Origin: Corynespora cassiicola
Taxonomy: Eukaryota; Ascomycota; Dothideomycetes; Pleosporales; Corynesporascaceae
Length of the DNA stretch: 64,000 bases
Reading direction: 5' to 3'
Assembly: GCA_022059125.1 (NCBI GenBank)
Contig: JAEUWY010000013.1
Coordinates: 310,001 to 374,000 of the forward strand
Shown: one piece after another, positions 34,443 through 46,042 of the stretch
Layout: each line of letters opens with the position of its first letter
Numbering within the stretch: position 1 is the first letter of the stretch
The notes under the pieces: generated by a model
Seen by the model: the letters and a program-made list of their open reading frames with translations, nothing else
The model's database searches: none
Told to the model about the DNA's origin: nothing
Translations under genes and position numbers: made by a program

Positions 34443-35275
34443 TTCGTATTGTGGTGTTGTGGTGGCGTTAGTGTTGTTGTTGTGGTGGTGGTGCTGTGGG
34501 TTATGGTTTGGTTGCGTGGAGTTGAGTTGTTTGGTTCTTCGTGTGGGGTGGAGGGATTCGTGAGAGGAGGGTTTTTGTAGGCGGGGTGCGCTGGGGGTAC
34601 GGAGTGGACTTTGCGCGAGGTTGGGCGAGTGCTGCCTAGATGGTGGGTGCGGCTATGGGATCCAATTGCCCGGGTGCGAGATGGGCATGTGTAGAGTGAG
34701 TGAATGCTACGACTTGGGAAGTGAAGGGGGCGAGTAGTGAAAAGTAAAGGCGAGAGAAACACCCGGTGAGCTCATTGGCAGTGTTATGGTTCTGTACGGG
34801 CTTTGTAAGTTGCTGAGACTTGTGCAGGATATAAACCCATACACTTACCGTGCGCAATGTCGTGGGTTGACAGTATCCATAATCCAGTAGCATTGGCCGT
34901 AATTGAGCGGCCTCTTGTAGCAAAAATACACCCGAGGCACCATATGCCCCCAGCACCCATATTATAAAAGTCCCCCAGAGCGCCTGGCATCTGACACATA
35001 TCACCTTCACAATTGCACGCAGAGACAGAAGCTGTACAAACCGATCTATAGCTACCTAGCCAAAATACAAAACTGCAAATGTTCGTCCGGCTCCAACCAG
35101 TGGTATCCCAGGACCTTCTGATCCCCAACTCCAAAGAACACCATTCCCATGCCATCCATTTACAAATGCAAGAGAGGCCCCATAATCGCCATGCAAAAGA
35201 AGGAATAAAAAAGGTTCAATGCACCATACCAAGCGCCTACAATGCTCAGAACGCAGACGGAATACCAGGACAGCG
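34443..35275. other. Spacer between the hypothetical gene and SEC1 3' end
   Basis: Thymine/guanine-rich 5' leader of the hypothetical gene, then about 500 bases of unassigned sequence including the SEC1 3' UTR. The 124-codon frames here have no supporting features. Confidence 0.45.
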
Positions 35276-37739
35276 CTAAGACTTGGACGAGAAGAAATGG
35301 TGCTTCTTTTTCTTCTTCTTTTCCTCCTTTTCTTCTTTGTGCGGCTTACCACTGCTGTGCGACGGGGCTGGAGACTGGCCCTGTGGCCTCGAGTTCAACG
35401 TCATAGCCCCGAGGCCTGCCGTGGGCGGACCGCCACCACCACCTGGTCTAGACGGCAAACCGCCAGGGATATTAGGCATAGGCTTGGCCGCTAGGCCAGG
35501 CGGAGGGGCAGCCGGTTTTGGCGGTTCTGGCTTCTCAAACAAATGAGCTGGGGCCTTGGGCTGGGGCAGATCAACAGGGAGGCGTAGCGCACGCCGGCTC
35601 TGGGTCAGATCACCGAGTTGACGGAGATACAAGCCGGGGTTTATCATGTGTGAGCTGACCAGGAAGATGTCACGAGAAGTACGCTGAGACATTTCATAAC
35701 AAGCGCGAGCTTCGGAGTAAGTGGCACCGCCTGCCATGAAGACAATGATACGCTGTCGCGGTTCAACGCTGTTGAGGCGTGTCTTGGCCCAGGTGGGCTT
35801 TGCCGAACGCAGAGATGCTGCAGGGTTGCTGTCTTGCATGAGACTTGGGTCATCTGCTGGCATTTTCGTATACGGGAAAATGTCTTGAGGCAGAGTACCG
35901 CGCACGTGCTCCTCGAGAACATCGTGTAGCGCAGGTTGGAACCGAGAAAGGGCGTACTCTTCAGCGTTTGGCGGAGGCGTGGTCTTGCGGGGGAAGAGAG
36001 GCGGCGGGGGCTCGCGTTTTTCCTTTAAAGCTTTAGAAGTACGTGCGCCTAGCATGTCGAGATTTTTTATGACTGCGCTATCCTGGGGAGGTAACTGAGC
36101 ATGGAATAGAAGCTTATCGAGATCGGTAGGAAGGATACCGTCCTTGTACAGGATGTAAAGGGCGATGAGTCGGAGACGGTCCTGAGGTGGCACGGCCTCT
36201 TCATCCAAAGTCCGCACGACCTGGTCTGCCATGTTCTTAGGTTTGCGGTAATCTTCGTCAAGCCCGGTGGCCAGGCACTGATAGGGTTAGACTTGGTCAG
36301 AAATGAATACAAAGAGTCACATACCTGTTCCACAGACGCGACGTCTGGAAGCTTGTGCTTTTGGAAGATATTCATACATTCCTGCGCCATTGTCAGATGT
36401 AGAGAGTAGGCCTCCTTCATTTCTTGAAACTGCGGGAGTCCGGCAATCATGTCCTTGATGGCATTGAGGCCGTTAACGCCGGACGCGTTTTGGCTATCCT
36501 GGTTTGTGAAATGAGGATTGTCAGCAATAAACTTTTGGAAATCTCCCATGAGCTTGTCAATGGTATCCTTCATGTGCTGATGTCTGTTTTCGACCCAGAT
36601 CTTGTCCTTTTCGCTAATCTCCATGTCCTTCTCCTCGGCGCCTGGCCCTTCCTCAACGACGGTCTTGTACGTCACTTTATCCCCCTCTTGAATCTGGAGG
36701 AGATCGTGGGCCATTGCTTGGTAGGTGAATTCGTGCAAAAAGGGCGCGTATAGGTCCATGGCGCGGTCGGTGATGTAGAGGGCGCCACGTGGCCGGTTCG
36801 ATTGCGGGGGGAAATCCGGGTTAAACTGAGCGTACATGTCAAGCTTTTCCTGGACAAAGCGAGCGAGATGTGTGCAGAGAACGCTGGCTTCATGAGACGG
36901 GTTGCGGGGTCGGTAGTAGCGAATGAGCGGGTATTCTCCCAGGGCTACACACACGCCCGTTATCTGGTAGATCTATGTCAGCAGCGGTCCAGACACGAAT
37001 GCACATCCACAAACGCACCCTTTCGGCAATCTCTTCCATATGGTGTCGCACGAGGTTGTTGCATTCGGGGTGGAAAAGCACAGGAAAGCTGTACGGATCC
37101 TTGAAGGTGACGAGGTGGGATTCGCGGGGGTGGAAGTCAAGGTGCATAACCTTGAACATCCTAATCTGCTGTTGAGCTTGCTGCGACCGGTCGATTCGCT
37201 CTCGCAGAGGTGCGGCGGGCACTAAAGTGGGAATCAGCGTGTATTCGACAGGCACGACGGCGGGTAGACATTACACGTTGTCCAAATCAAAAAGGCCCCC
37301 CTGTACCTCCGGCGCTCGAAGTCGGCCATGATGCAATCGACAATGTGCGGCTTGGGGGTGAGGAAGTAGACGGCGTCCATGTCTCCCTGGGTCTGGCGGC
37401 GGTCCTCGATGCGCTCGATGTCTGCAGAAAGGGTCAGCGCAGGCGCGAAGACGGTGGACAGGGCGGCGGCGCACTTGTAATGTTGGCATTGAGGATGTCA
37501 TCTTCGCGGACGACATTGTCAATGAGCTTCTTGCTGTCCTCGTCGACGATCAGGACCTTCCACTGCGGCGGGTGTTAGCTGGGCGCGGTCGGGCCTTGGG
37601 CGCGGGGGAGGAACGTACGTCGCCGCGCGTGGTACTGCGGATGGTATTGAGAATGACTGGGGGCCAGGTCAGCAGCGCGCGAAGAGCACACATGGGCATG
37701 CATACGGTCTCGCTGTATGTCTATGATTGAAACACCCAT
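35276..37739 (-). CDS. SEC1: Sec1/Munc18-family protein
   Basis: Seven minus-strand exons (37706..37739, 37619..37656, 37475..37562, 37275..37421, 37019..37221, 36325..36972, 35276..36277) give 719 residues. It begins MGVSIIDIQRD and continues LNTIRSTTRGDWKVLIVDEDSKKLIDNVV, the canonical SM-protein start. Domain 2 has the motif RERIDRSQQAQQQIRMFKVMHLDFHPRESHLVTFKDP, and then SNRPRGALYITDRAMDLYAPFLHEFTYQAMAHDLL. Near the C-terminus RIIVFMAGGATYSEARACYEMS is diagnostic. After about residue 600 a Pro/Gly-rich disordered tail ends in a poly-Lys block. SEC1 binds assembled exocytic SNAREs and promotes fusion of secretory vesicles at the plasma membrane. All joins keep frame; exon 4's donor was set at GTAATG because the alternative two bases earlier shifts frame. 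Confidence 0.95.
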
Positions 37740-38129
37740 TTTGGCGGAGACTGGGCTGCGGGCCAGCAGCGGCGGGGCAGCAGCTGGCGAGCGGGAGAGC
37801 TTGCGGGCGGGCGCGCGGGCGGGAGGGCTCGTGGGAGTGGCGGGGCGGACTCGTGGGCTGTAGTGGCGGAGACGGCGACGGCGATGGCGACGGCGACAGC
37901 GCGCAGCTCAGGGTGCTTGGGCTGCAAAGCAAGTCGGGGAATGTCGAGGTTGCAGGACGATGGGCTGCTACAGGGCTGGAGCAGAGGCGTCGTCGGCGGC
38001 AGCTTTCTCCGACCGACGGACCCCTGCATCTTTTTTCGAGCCGCATCGCCGCCATCCAGCCATGCGCCTGGCGTCGCCCTCTCCTCTGCTCCACCGCGGC
38101 CAGGTTTCGACGTCGCCTACCGCTTCGTC
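37740..38129. promoter_or_regulatory. Bidirectional promoter region SEC1 / SUV3
   Basis: 390 bases between divergent starts, GC-rich with GGCGAC/GGCGGG repeats (37870-37905). No TATA box seen. Confidence 0.5.
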
Positions 38130-40614
38130 ATGCCTCTGCCTCCGATACGGCGCGGGCCCGTATGTCTCTTCTGCGCCTTTGGCTCCCGCGCTCGCCTGCG
38201 CCCGCGCCCGCCGCAGTTCCAGCCCTTGACACACGTCGCCCACCGCTCTGGCGGCCACACCAAGAAGAATGTCGAATCTCTAACAGGCCCTCGCATAGTA
38301 GGGCAATCCCACTCCCTCTATTCAAGCATGGGCTAATGTCTGCCAGTTTCCCCCAAGCTACAACCCCTTAAAGCCAGGCTCGAAAAAGGACGAAGCCAAT
38401 CCCCTCTTTCATCTCATACGCAAAAGCATGGATGTCCTGGAAAAGGACTTGCGGAATCCCGACTTCTTGGAGTCGGTGGATCTGACGGACCGCCAGTTTG
38501 ATGAGCAATGGGCTACCTTCCAGAGGACCATCAACATGTGGATCAAGCGCGCCACCCCCGAACTCGAGAGCCTTGTCGGAATAAACAGCATCACCAAGCT
38601 CAGTGCTCGTCTGCGATATCTCTTCTACGCCCAAGTATACGGCGGGCGCTTCACCAAGGCCGAGCTGAACAACCAGAAGGAGGTTGCCGATCTGTGCTAC
38701 CCCAGCGAGTGGTATCCTGCAACGAGAGGGCTCGCCCGCACCGTACACCTCCATGTCGGCCCCACCAATTCTGGAAAGACATACCACGCTCTCAAGCGCC
38801 TTGAGGAGGCTGACAAGGGAATATACATGGGCCCGCTGCGCCTCCTTGCCCACGAAGTATACACTCGTATGGTCGCAAAAGGCAGAGCTTGCGCCCTGGT
38901 GACTGGTGATGAGCAGCGCATTCCCGAAGAAGACATCAACATGTGGAGCTGCACCGTGGAGATGGCCCCTGTGAATCAGCCGCTTGATGTTGCCGTCATA
39001 GACGAAATCCAGATGATAAACCACGACGAGCGGGGGTGGGCTTGGACTCAGGCCTACCTGGGCATCATGGCCAAGGAGATACACTTGTGTGGCGAGGCTC
39101 GTACCGTGCCTCTGATCCGCGAATTGGCTGCTTTGGTTGGAGACCAGGTCCATGTGCACGAATACGAACGACTGACTAAACTCGAAGTAGCCCCTAAAAG
39201 TCTGCGTGGCAGATTGTCCCTCTTGGAAAAGGGAGACTGCCTGGTCGTCTTCTCCGTACTCGGAATCCACTCTTTCAGGAGCGAAATAGAGAAAAAGACT
39301 GGAAGAAAGTGCGCCATCATTTACGGCAGTCTGCCTCCGGAGACGAGAGCGCAGCAAGCCCGCCTATTCAACGACCCAGACAACGACTATGACTTCCTGG
39401 TGGCTAGTGATGCCATTGGTATGGGATTGAACTTGAGCATTAAGCGTGTCATCCTCGAATCAACTGTAAAACACAATGGCAACAGGTTGGCCCCGCTTCA
39501 GATATCCGATATCAAGCAAATCGCTGGTCGCGCCGGCCGTTATAAAACTGCCCAGCAGGCCATCGACCAAGCTAAAGACACCCAGGTCATCGACGGTGCA
39601 ATTGGTTTGGACGACGAAGGAGTCCAGCCTAGCAGACCCCCAAAGAGTAACATCGTGGGCTATGCTACCACCTTCGACGAGATGGATTACGGGCCTCTGA
39701 AAGCTGCCATGCGACAGGAAGCCCCCTTGATCAAGACGGCCGGCGTATTCCCCCCTTCCAACATCATTGAGCGCTTCGCGAGTTACTTCCCCCCTGGCAC
39801 CCCATTTAGCTACATCATGCTCCGTCTCCACGAGATCTCCGAGATCCACCCCCGCTTCCACCTCTGCTCCCTCAAGGACCAGCTCGCCATCGCAGACTGC
39901 ATCCACCCAGTCAGGAACCTTAGCGTCAGCGACCGCATCACCCTATGCGCCGTCCCCATGGGTCTGAAAGAGCAGGCAGAACGAGACTACCTCCGCGCCC
40001 TTGCCGAAGCCATCGCTGGCGACCGCTCAGGCAACCTCCTCGACCTTCCCTCCCTCCCCCTCCAGGTCCTCGACGAGCCCCCGCTCCCCGGCCGCGAATA
40101 CCTCTACCGCCTCGAGAGCCTGCACAAGATGCTCGTCGCCTACCTCTGGCTCAGCTTCCGCTTCCCGCAAGCCCTCACCACCCGCGCCCTCGCCGAGCAC
40201 ACAAAGAGACTGGTCGAACAGGCCATCGAGGATACGCTGAGCAAGTTCTCGTACACGCCGCAGGGCCGCGCTGCGCTGAAGAAGAAGAGGCTCGTCGCCA
40301 TGAGTGAGCGCTCTGAAGACAGGGAGCGCGCGAGCAAGGAGAAGAAGGAGAGAGGTTTGAATTATCGCCGCATTGCGGGGCTGCCGTCCGCGGTTCAGGA
40401 TATGACGCATGATACGAGGCCCGTCGAGGAGCCCGTCAGTGCGCCCGTCGATGATATCGATGAGTATCCGACCCCCGAGCTGGAGATTCTGGGAGAAGAG
40501 GCGGTGGAGAGGTTAGGGAAGGCGGAGAGGGGGCATGGGGATAGGACGAGGGAGCTTGTGCAGGAGGCGAATGAGCTTTTGACCAGGAATGCTGAGGTTA
40601 GGCAGGGGGCGTGA
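38130..40614 (+). CDS. SUV3: Mitochondrial ATP-dependent RNA helicase SUV3
   Basis: Exons 38130..38297 and 38347..40614 (49 nt intron with GCTAAT branch site) give 811 residues. Exon 1 (56 codons) is Arg/Pro-rich with almost no acidic residues, a mitochondrial targeting sequence. After the splice (FPPSYNPLKPGSKKDEANP) come the helicase core motifs: Walker A GPTNSGKT (about 194-201), MGPLRLLAHEV, DEIQMI in motif II, SDAIGMGLNL and QIAGRAGRY (motif VI), all SUV3 signatures. A SUV3 C-terminal region (RDYLRALAEAIAG, ESLHKMLVAYLWLSFRFPQ) and a charged tail follow. With its exoribonuclease partner SUV3 forms the mitochondrial degradosome. Starting at the ATG at 38428 would lose the transit peptide. 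Confidence 0.95.
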
Positions 40615-41187
40615 GGGGTAATGAGAGGTGGAAAAGATGGATCTTTGTATGAGCTACGCGAAACTTGTATAATAGGGCTTGGCCATGGCTATGGCTGCGA
40701 GGGTGTTGAGGTGTTTGCATATACACACACAGCATTTTAGGCGTATTTTGGGAAGTTGGGGATAGATTTGTAGGACTATTATGTGTGAGTGGAGGAAAAT
40801 GGGCGTGGGAGGTAGTTGTCATGATAGTGTTGTATAGAGGATGAGATTTGATCATGTATTTGGCTGGTTGTGGTGGTGCGATGTTTGGTTTGGTCTATTT
40901 AGGTGTCAAGTATGCAGACTAGTTGTAGCTATAGATTTGGAGAGGCGGTGCTTGAGTCCGGGAGAGGCTGGGTGGCGGTTGGTGGTGGAATAGCTAGCTC
41001 TACGTTATGGCCGGTAGAAGCCCCTATCAGAAGATTGGGTGGGGGAAGTTTGTAAGTTCGTTGAAGAATCAGTCACTCAAGATGCGAAATTCTAGTCGAT
41101 ACGCTCTTAATACATTTATAAATTAATGAGATGTTTCGTTCTCTTGCTTTGCGGGCATTCGGGGAAGGGAATGCCACGTATAATATG
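40615..41187. other. Spacer at the edge of the accessory island
   Basis: SUV3 3' UTR, then a change from GC-rich to AT-rich sequence around 41050. No gene seen. Confidence 0.5.
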
Positions 41188-42640
41188 TTATTTTGATAAG
41201 TGAATCAGAGCTTCGGCTGTGAAGATCTCAATAACTTCGAATAGATCTGACACCAATTCCTTCCGGGCAAACTTATCCTGGAAAATGGCGAAAGTTTTTA
41301 ACCAACCTCGAAAGTGAACTTGGCCAACAGATATCAAATCCATTACGGATTTTACGCATGTGTAAGTGGTTGTGGTACGAAAAATGGATGCGATGAGTAC
41401 GCCTTTGACCACCAGCTTGGTTGAGGTGGAGATCTCAACAGAATCCATATCCATATGTGAATGATTTGTTGCGCTCTTTTCAATCCTGAGGTACCGAGAA
41501 TCAAAACTGCTCACATCGATGCCTCGATATTGGTACTCGAAATGTGGCGTCCAGGATGGTGCCTTTGAAACCATGTCTGATGTGAGTCGCTTGAGTAGAG
41601 TCGGCCAAAATCGTCCTATTGACCTGAGAGTCGCTAATACGAAGCCTGTATAGACTTCATCCGCGCTTTTGTAATAGTTTACTGGATTTATATCGCTCAG
41701 AAGGCTTTTCAGTATATAATACACACCATATAGTCTGTCGCGGTTATCTGAGCAATCGTTTTGCTGGCTTACTTCTGCCGTCAAAGCAAGCATAGCATCT
41801 ATTTTAATTTCATCGATATTGGACAGACTTTTTTTAAGTCATCGCGTGTATCAATCTGCAGGGATCCTCTATGCGCCTCAAAGATTCTTTGGCCATCAAG
41901 ACGTAGCAATTGCACCATAGCCGCCTCTGCAAAAATCTTGTAAACCTCCCATGAAGCCACTGAGTTTCCACACTAGACCGTGGGATAAGTTGCATAACTA
42001 AACTCTCGGACAGTCCACATGCGAGAAGACCATTGGCTGTCGCATATGTATAGGCAGTCGGTGGAGGATATGCCATTTGCTTTGAAATATCAATACAAAA
42101 AGCTCAGAAATAGTAACAGAGCGAATGCTACTCACTGATTGCTGATAAGGATGTAGTATCAGACACAAAATTCGCATCTTTTTCCAAAGCCAAATTGGCA
42201 CGACTGAAGCCCTCTTCAATTTCTTTGCTTCCTGCGCCCAACCAAATGACGACCTGCTCTGCTTGCTGATAGATCTTTCCCATAATCATGACTTGTTGGG
42301 CGCGCTCTTCTAAGTTATTTTGGTCAATACATAAAGCATCTATCCAGAGTACTACATCTTTCACTATATGCCTGAGATGTCTCAATGCGCTTTCACAATT
42401 CGGGGTCATTTGGACCGTTTTGCCATCACACAACAAGCTGCTCATCTCTTCCGTATTACCCCATACGTAAGATAGCGCGCTATAAGGTTCCCTGGAGTCG
42501 AGATCTACTGAATTGAGGCTGCAGTGCAAAGGCGCGGTGTGGTCGTGAGCGGGATATAGAGTGAGGATGCGAGTATGGTGCGGGGTCGGGAGAGGTTGCT
42601 AGGATAGACACCCATGCCGAACGCAATCGGTATGATCTTG
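41188..42640 (-). pseudogene. Broken HET-domain (heterokaryon incompatibility) gene
   Basis: Minus-strand reading gives a clear HET domain: TRILTLYPAHDHTAPLHCSLNSVDL, PYSALSYVWGN, LRHIVKDVVLWIDALCIDQNNLEERAQQVMIMGKIYQQAEQVVIWLG, then after a normal 56 nt intron (42080..42135) WSSRMWTVREFSYATYPTV and later NRDRLYGVYYILKSLL and DEVYTGFVLATLR. Three lesions appear. No ATG lies in the N-terminal frame, where a nearby ATG is one base out of frame. A TAG at 41973..41975 interrupts the strand before CGNSVASWE. A frame slip occurs at the run of seven T (41829..41835). HET proteins trigger cell death or growth arrest after non-self fusion; this copy cannot encode a full one as read. The transposon lies about 320 bases upstream. 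Confidence 0.8.
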
Positions 42641-42958
42641 AGTCTACGTGTCAGTTCCACTTGCGATGAAATATATCAAGGAGTTAGATGGAATAAGAAT
42701 CCAGCCCTTGCCTAGCAGATGAAGTCGGGTGCGATTGTTGAGTTGTACAGCCTCAGACTGAGCACAGACGAACACGAAATAGACCAGCCAATCATTGGAA
42801 ATTCTGAAGCGGCACAGCAGTAGCTTCGATGTCGCATATATCGGAGCTGTTTTCATATTAACGCCTGTATGATTGGTAACAAAAAGAATCCCATTGACTC
42901 TGGTAGCTGCGACTCAACGCATACTAAAGCATGCTAGTGTTACGTTACTTTGTTGACA
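42641..42958. other. Short spacer between HET relic and transposon
   Basis: Probably the former promoter/5' region of the HET gene. A 70-codon frame (42644..42856) has no supporting features. Confidence 0.4.
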
Positions 42959-42960
42959 TA

Positions 42961-43007
42961 ACGTAAAGGATAAGCGAGTCGCCAGGACAAGCGAGTCGCC
43001 GCCTCCT
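42961..43007. repeat. Left terminal inverted repeat
   Basis: 47 bp starting ACGTAAAGGATAAGCGAGTC, identical to the reverse complement of 44762..44808. It contains two copies of AAGCGAGTCGCC separated by AGGAC, like paired transposase-binding sites. Confidence 0.9.
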
Positions 43008-44761
43008 GACTGCCCTAACACTTCCTAACTATACCTACTATATTTCTACCAAAATCCTCTTAATTATTAAATAACAAAAGATCTATAATTTTTACTTTTT
43101 TAGCTATTAAAAATAATTTTATTTAAAGTGTATAATATACTGCTTTTACGTATAGTATTTTTTATATAATATTTTATAATTAACGTACTAGACGATCTGC
43201 GTAATATAATTACTAGCCTAATTTAAAGTAGTTAACTAAGTTTAAAAAAAAAGTAATTATTATTTATATTTTTAAGCTAAATTTATAAAAATTCGCGTCT
43301 ATACTAAATACTATATATAATATAGCTAATTAGTTACTTACTAAGTAAAAAGCAGGCTATATTAGTATTAAATAGTTTAATAACTTTATTAAGCGTTAGC
43401 TAAATTTTTAAGTTTAATTAATTTATTAGTAAAATTACTAACAGATTCTATATAAAAATTCTAAAATTATACACTTTTAGTTTAAGCTACTATATTATAT
43501 AAAAAAAAAAATAGTATTATTAATAAAAATATATATAACTTTAATAAAACAGGCTTTATAATAAATATAATATTAGCTTAATTAGTAGTTATAGTATTAG
43601 AAAAATAAAATTAATTTAAAAGTATTTAGCTAAATAATTAAAAATAAATTATAATAATTTAAAAAATTAACGCGTGCAGCTAAATAATTTTTTTTTTTAT
43701 TATTTTTATAAGTAAGTACTATTTTTAAACGTAGTATAAAAGTAATAATATTTTATTTAGCTAGTATATATTACTTAGTAAAATAAGCTAAATAATAAAT
43801 AAGCTAAAAATATATTAATTAGAGTATTTTAATACTTATACGCAGAGCTGTATAGTAAAAATATATTAATTACTTATTATTAATAGCTATAAAAGCTATA
43901 ATTTTTTAGCTTTTTAGAACTTCTGTAAAAAAAGTAAAATTATTATTTTTTATATACTTTTATATTTATTATATTTTTTTTAATTTTTTAATATAAAGTA
44001 TTTTTTGTTTTTAAAACGCGCGTATAGTAATAAAATTTTTAGCTTAATATATAATTATATTAACTATATTAATAAAATTACTTTTTTACTAGTTTTTAAA
44101 AAAAATTTTAAATAATTTTTTATAAAAAGTAATATATATATAAGCTTTTAAAAAGTAGAAATAGTTTTTTATAATTTAAAAATAGTACTATTAAAGCTTA
44201 ATATAAAGCTACGTATATTTATATTAGTTTTTTTTAAAATTATTTAGTAAAAAGCTAAAATACTAAGTAACGCGTATAAACTAAAAGCTTAATTAATATT
44301 AATCTGTAATAAAATTAAAAAATATAAAAATTTATTATTTATTTTTATTATTAAAGTGTTTACTTAGTTTAATAAAAGTACTATAATACTAACTTATAAA
44401 ATTATATTATTTTATATATAAGTTAAAAATTTTAAAAAAACTAATAAAACTGCTACGTAGTGTATAAAGCAAAAAAAAAAACAGATTTAGTATAAAAAAA
44501 CTTTAATAAAAGCTAAAAAAGCTAAAATTATAGCTTAAAAAAATATTAAAAAATAATTAAATAAAAAAAAATATAAAAAAATAGCTTATTTTAGTAGCAG
44601 CTAGCAGTTAAAAACACACTATATATACTATAGAAAATAAAATTATAACTTTTATATATATAAAACAGTAGTATAACTACTCTAGTTACTTTTTATATTA
44701 AGTTATTATAGTATTTTTTTAAAGTAGTTATATAGGTAGATGCGCGCGCTGGGGCAGTTAG

Positions 44762-44808
44762 AGGAGGCGGCGACTCGCTTGTCCTGGCGACTCGCTTATC
44801 CTTTACGT
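44762..44808. repeat. Right terminal inverted repeat
   Basis: Perfect inverted partner of 42961..43007. Beyond the 47 bp the similarity continues (ACTGCCC on both sides) with a small indel. Confidence 0.9.
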
Positions 44809-44810
44809 TA

Positions 44811-45332
44811 CCAAGTGAATAAACATGGCCTGAAATCATTCGAACAGCCTTCTGTGGTTTAGAGTTACTTGAATAACGATATCATGCTCATTATGTTTAT
44901 AGGCCAATTTTTGTCACTATTAAACATTTTCCTATCCTCTAGTGTTTCTTCCTTTGTACCGGGAAACAGCTAGAGCGTTGAATTTCTGGCTAAAATAAAA
45001 GCGTACTCTACATAAGCAGTATACAAACAGCTGCGGGGGTCCCTTTCTCTCAGCTTTGTTGGCCAGGACTAAACAGTAAATTAGATATTTAGTAGCTATA
45101 ATACTCGTAAGTTAAAGGTTTTTATACAGCAGGAAGCTTCTAAGTGCACCACTGAAATGCACCTCCCAGGGACCCATGCCTCGGTTCGGTTCGGTAAATC
45201 CTGTGCTGACACCAAGCCAACCATCTGACAATATCCCTCAACAACATAACAACACCCCCAGTCTTACATTTCTTATTCACTTCAATCACAGCAGATCTCC
45301 AGCACCAAAGTTCATCTCCGAAACAAACCAAA
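44811..45332. other. Spacer right of the transposon
   Basis: AT-rich, then a CA-rich stretch (45215-45332) that looks like a fungal 5' leader for the small membrane protein. No other gene seen. Confidence 0.5.
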
Positions 45333-45503
45333 ATGGTCCAAAGAAACGATGTGATCGCAATAATCGTTGGAGTTTTAGCAGCCGTCGGACTGCTAGCAGC
45401 AGTCTACATATGGTACATTCGGAGAACAGTCAGAATAGATGATACTTCATCCTATAATGAGTCGACCGGCGAGTCTGTCGTGCGAGTCGGCATTCGCACG
45501 TAG
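45333..45503 (+). CDS. 56-residue single-pass membrane protein
   Basis: ATG in CAAAATGGT after a 120-base CA-rich leader typical of fungal mRNAs. The peptide starts MVQRND, has one strong transmembrane helix (about 7-29, VIAIIVGVLAAVGLLAAVYIWYI), then RRTVRIDDTSSYNESTGESVVRVG. The Arg pair after the helix suggests a cytosolic C-terminus. It is too short for confident family assignment; comparable tiny single-pass proteins occur widely in fungi. It is the only candidate in this region with both a good leader and ordered sequence. Confidence 0.5.
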   Translation: MVQRNDVIAIIVGVLAAVGLLAAVYIWYIRRTVRIDDTSSYNESTGESVVRVGIRT

Positions 45504-46042
45504 GATTCTCATCAACCGAGGGCAAATTCCAGGCCGATGGATCAACTACAACGGCGGAATAGGATCTGGTAGTGCGGGGACAGTATAGCGACAGAAGGTC
45601 GGATGGTACCTGACTTACGAATAGGAGGATTAGGCGGAGAATGGTGCAGTCTGGTTAATTTCTATGAAACAGTGGGCTTGGGTGAGTTCGTCTGTTATGG
45701 AAATTGGCAGGATTAAGCAGTATATGTGACAGGGAAAGGATTTGGAGGGGATATGACGTTAGTTGCGGTTCTGGGTATACGAATGGGCACAACCTAAGGC
45801 ATCATGGAAATTATGGTTCGGTCATTCATGATGGTTGACTCACATGCGATTCGTTTTCGTCTCAACCGAGTTGATTTCCAAGTCAGTCTTGTAGCACCAT
45901 AGTTGTGGCGGCAGAGGATGAGCACATGACTAGCTAATGATCCCAGCTGCTCAGTTTATTCTCAAAACTTGCGCTTCTTTTCTTTACAGTTCTTTAATGA
46001 AACAAACGCAAATGTTCAATAAGTAATTCTGACTTTAGTCTC
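45504..46042. other. Spacer before the tandem duplication
   Basis: Presumptive 3' UTR of the small membrane-protein gene and unassigned sequence. No gene seen. Confidence 0.45.

Larger units (their letters stand above)
42961..44808. mobile_element. DNA transposon, Tc1/mariner superfamily (Fot1/pogo-like size), extremely AT-mutated
   Basis: An 1,848 bp unit is bounded by perfect 47 bp terminal inverted repeats and flanked on both sides by TA (42959-42960 and 44809-44810), the target duplication of this superfamily. Size and TIR length fit fungal Fot1/pogo elements of about 1.8-1.9 kb. The interior from about 43020 to 44740 is almost pure A/T with many TA steps, hardly any CA or TG, and stops in every frame, so no transposase frame survives. 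The remaining C and G are mostly in GCT, AGC and CG contexts. This is the expected result of heavy repeat-induced point mutation. The element can no longer encode transposase, though its ends look intact enough to be recognised. Confidence 0.85.

Noticed and set aside
34229..34762. 177-codon minus-strand frame overlapping the hypothetical gene at 33966
   Set aside because: Thr/Pro/His low complexity in another frame, mirrored by GTGGTG runs in the DNA.
38428..38430. ATG as SUV3 start
   Set aside because: Leaves out conserved upstream residues and the mitochondrial presequence supplied by the 5' exon.
45176..45442. 88-codon plus-strand frame over the small membrane-protein gene
   Set aside because: It lies over the CA-rich leader and reads Pro/Asn/Ser low complexity; the other frame gives a proper helix.
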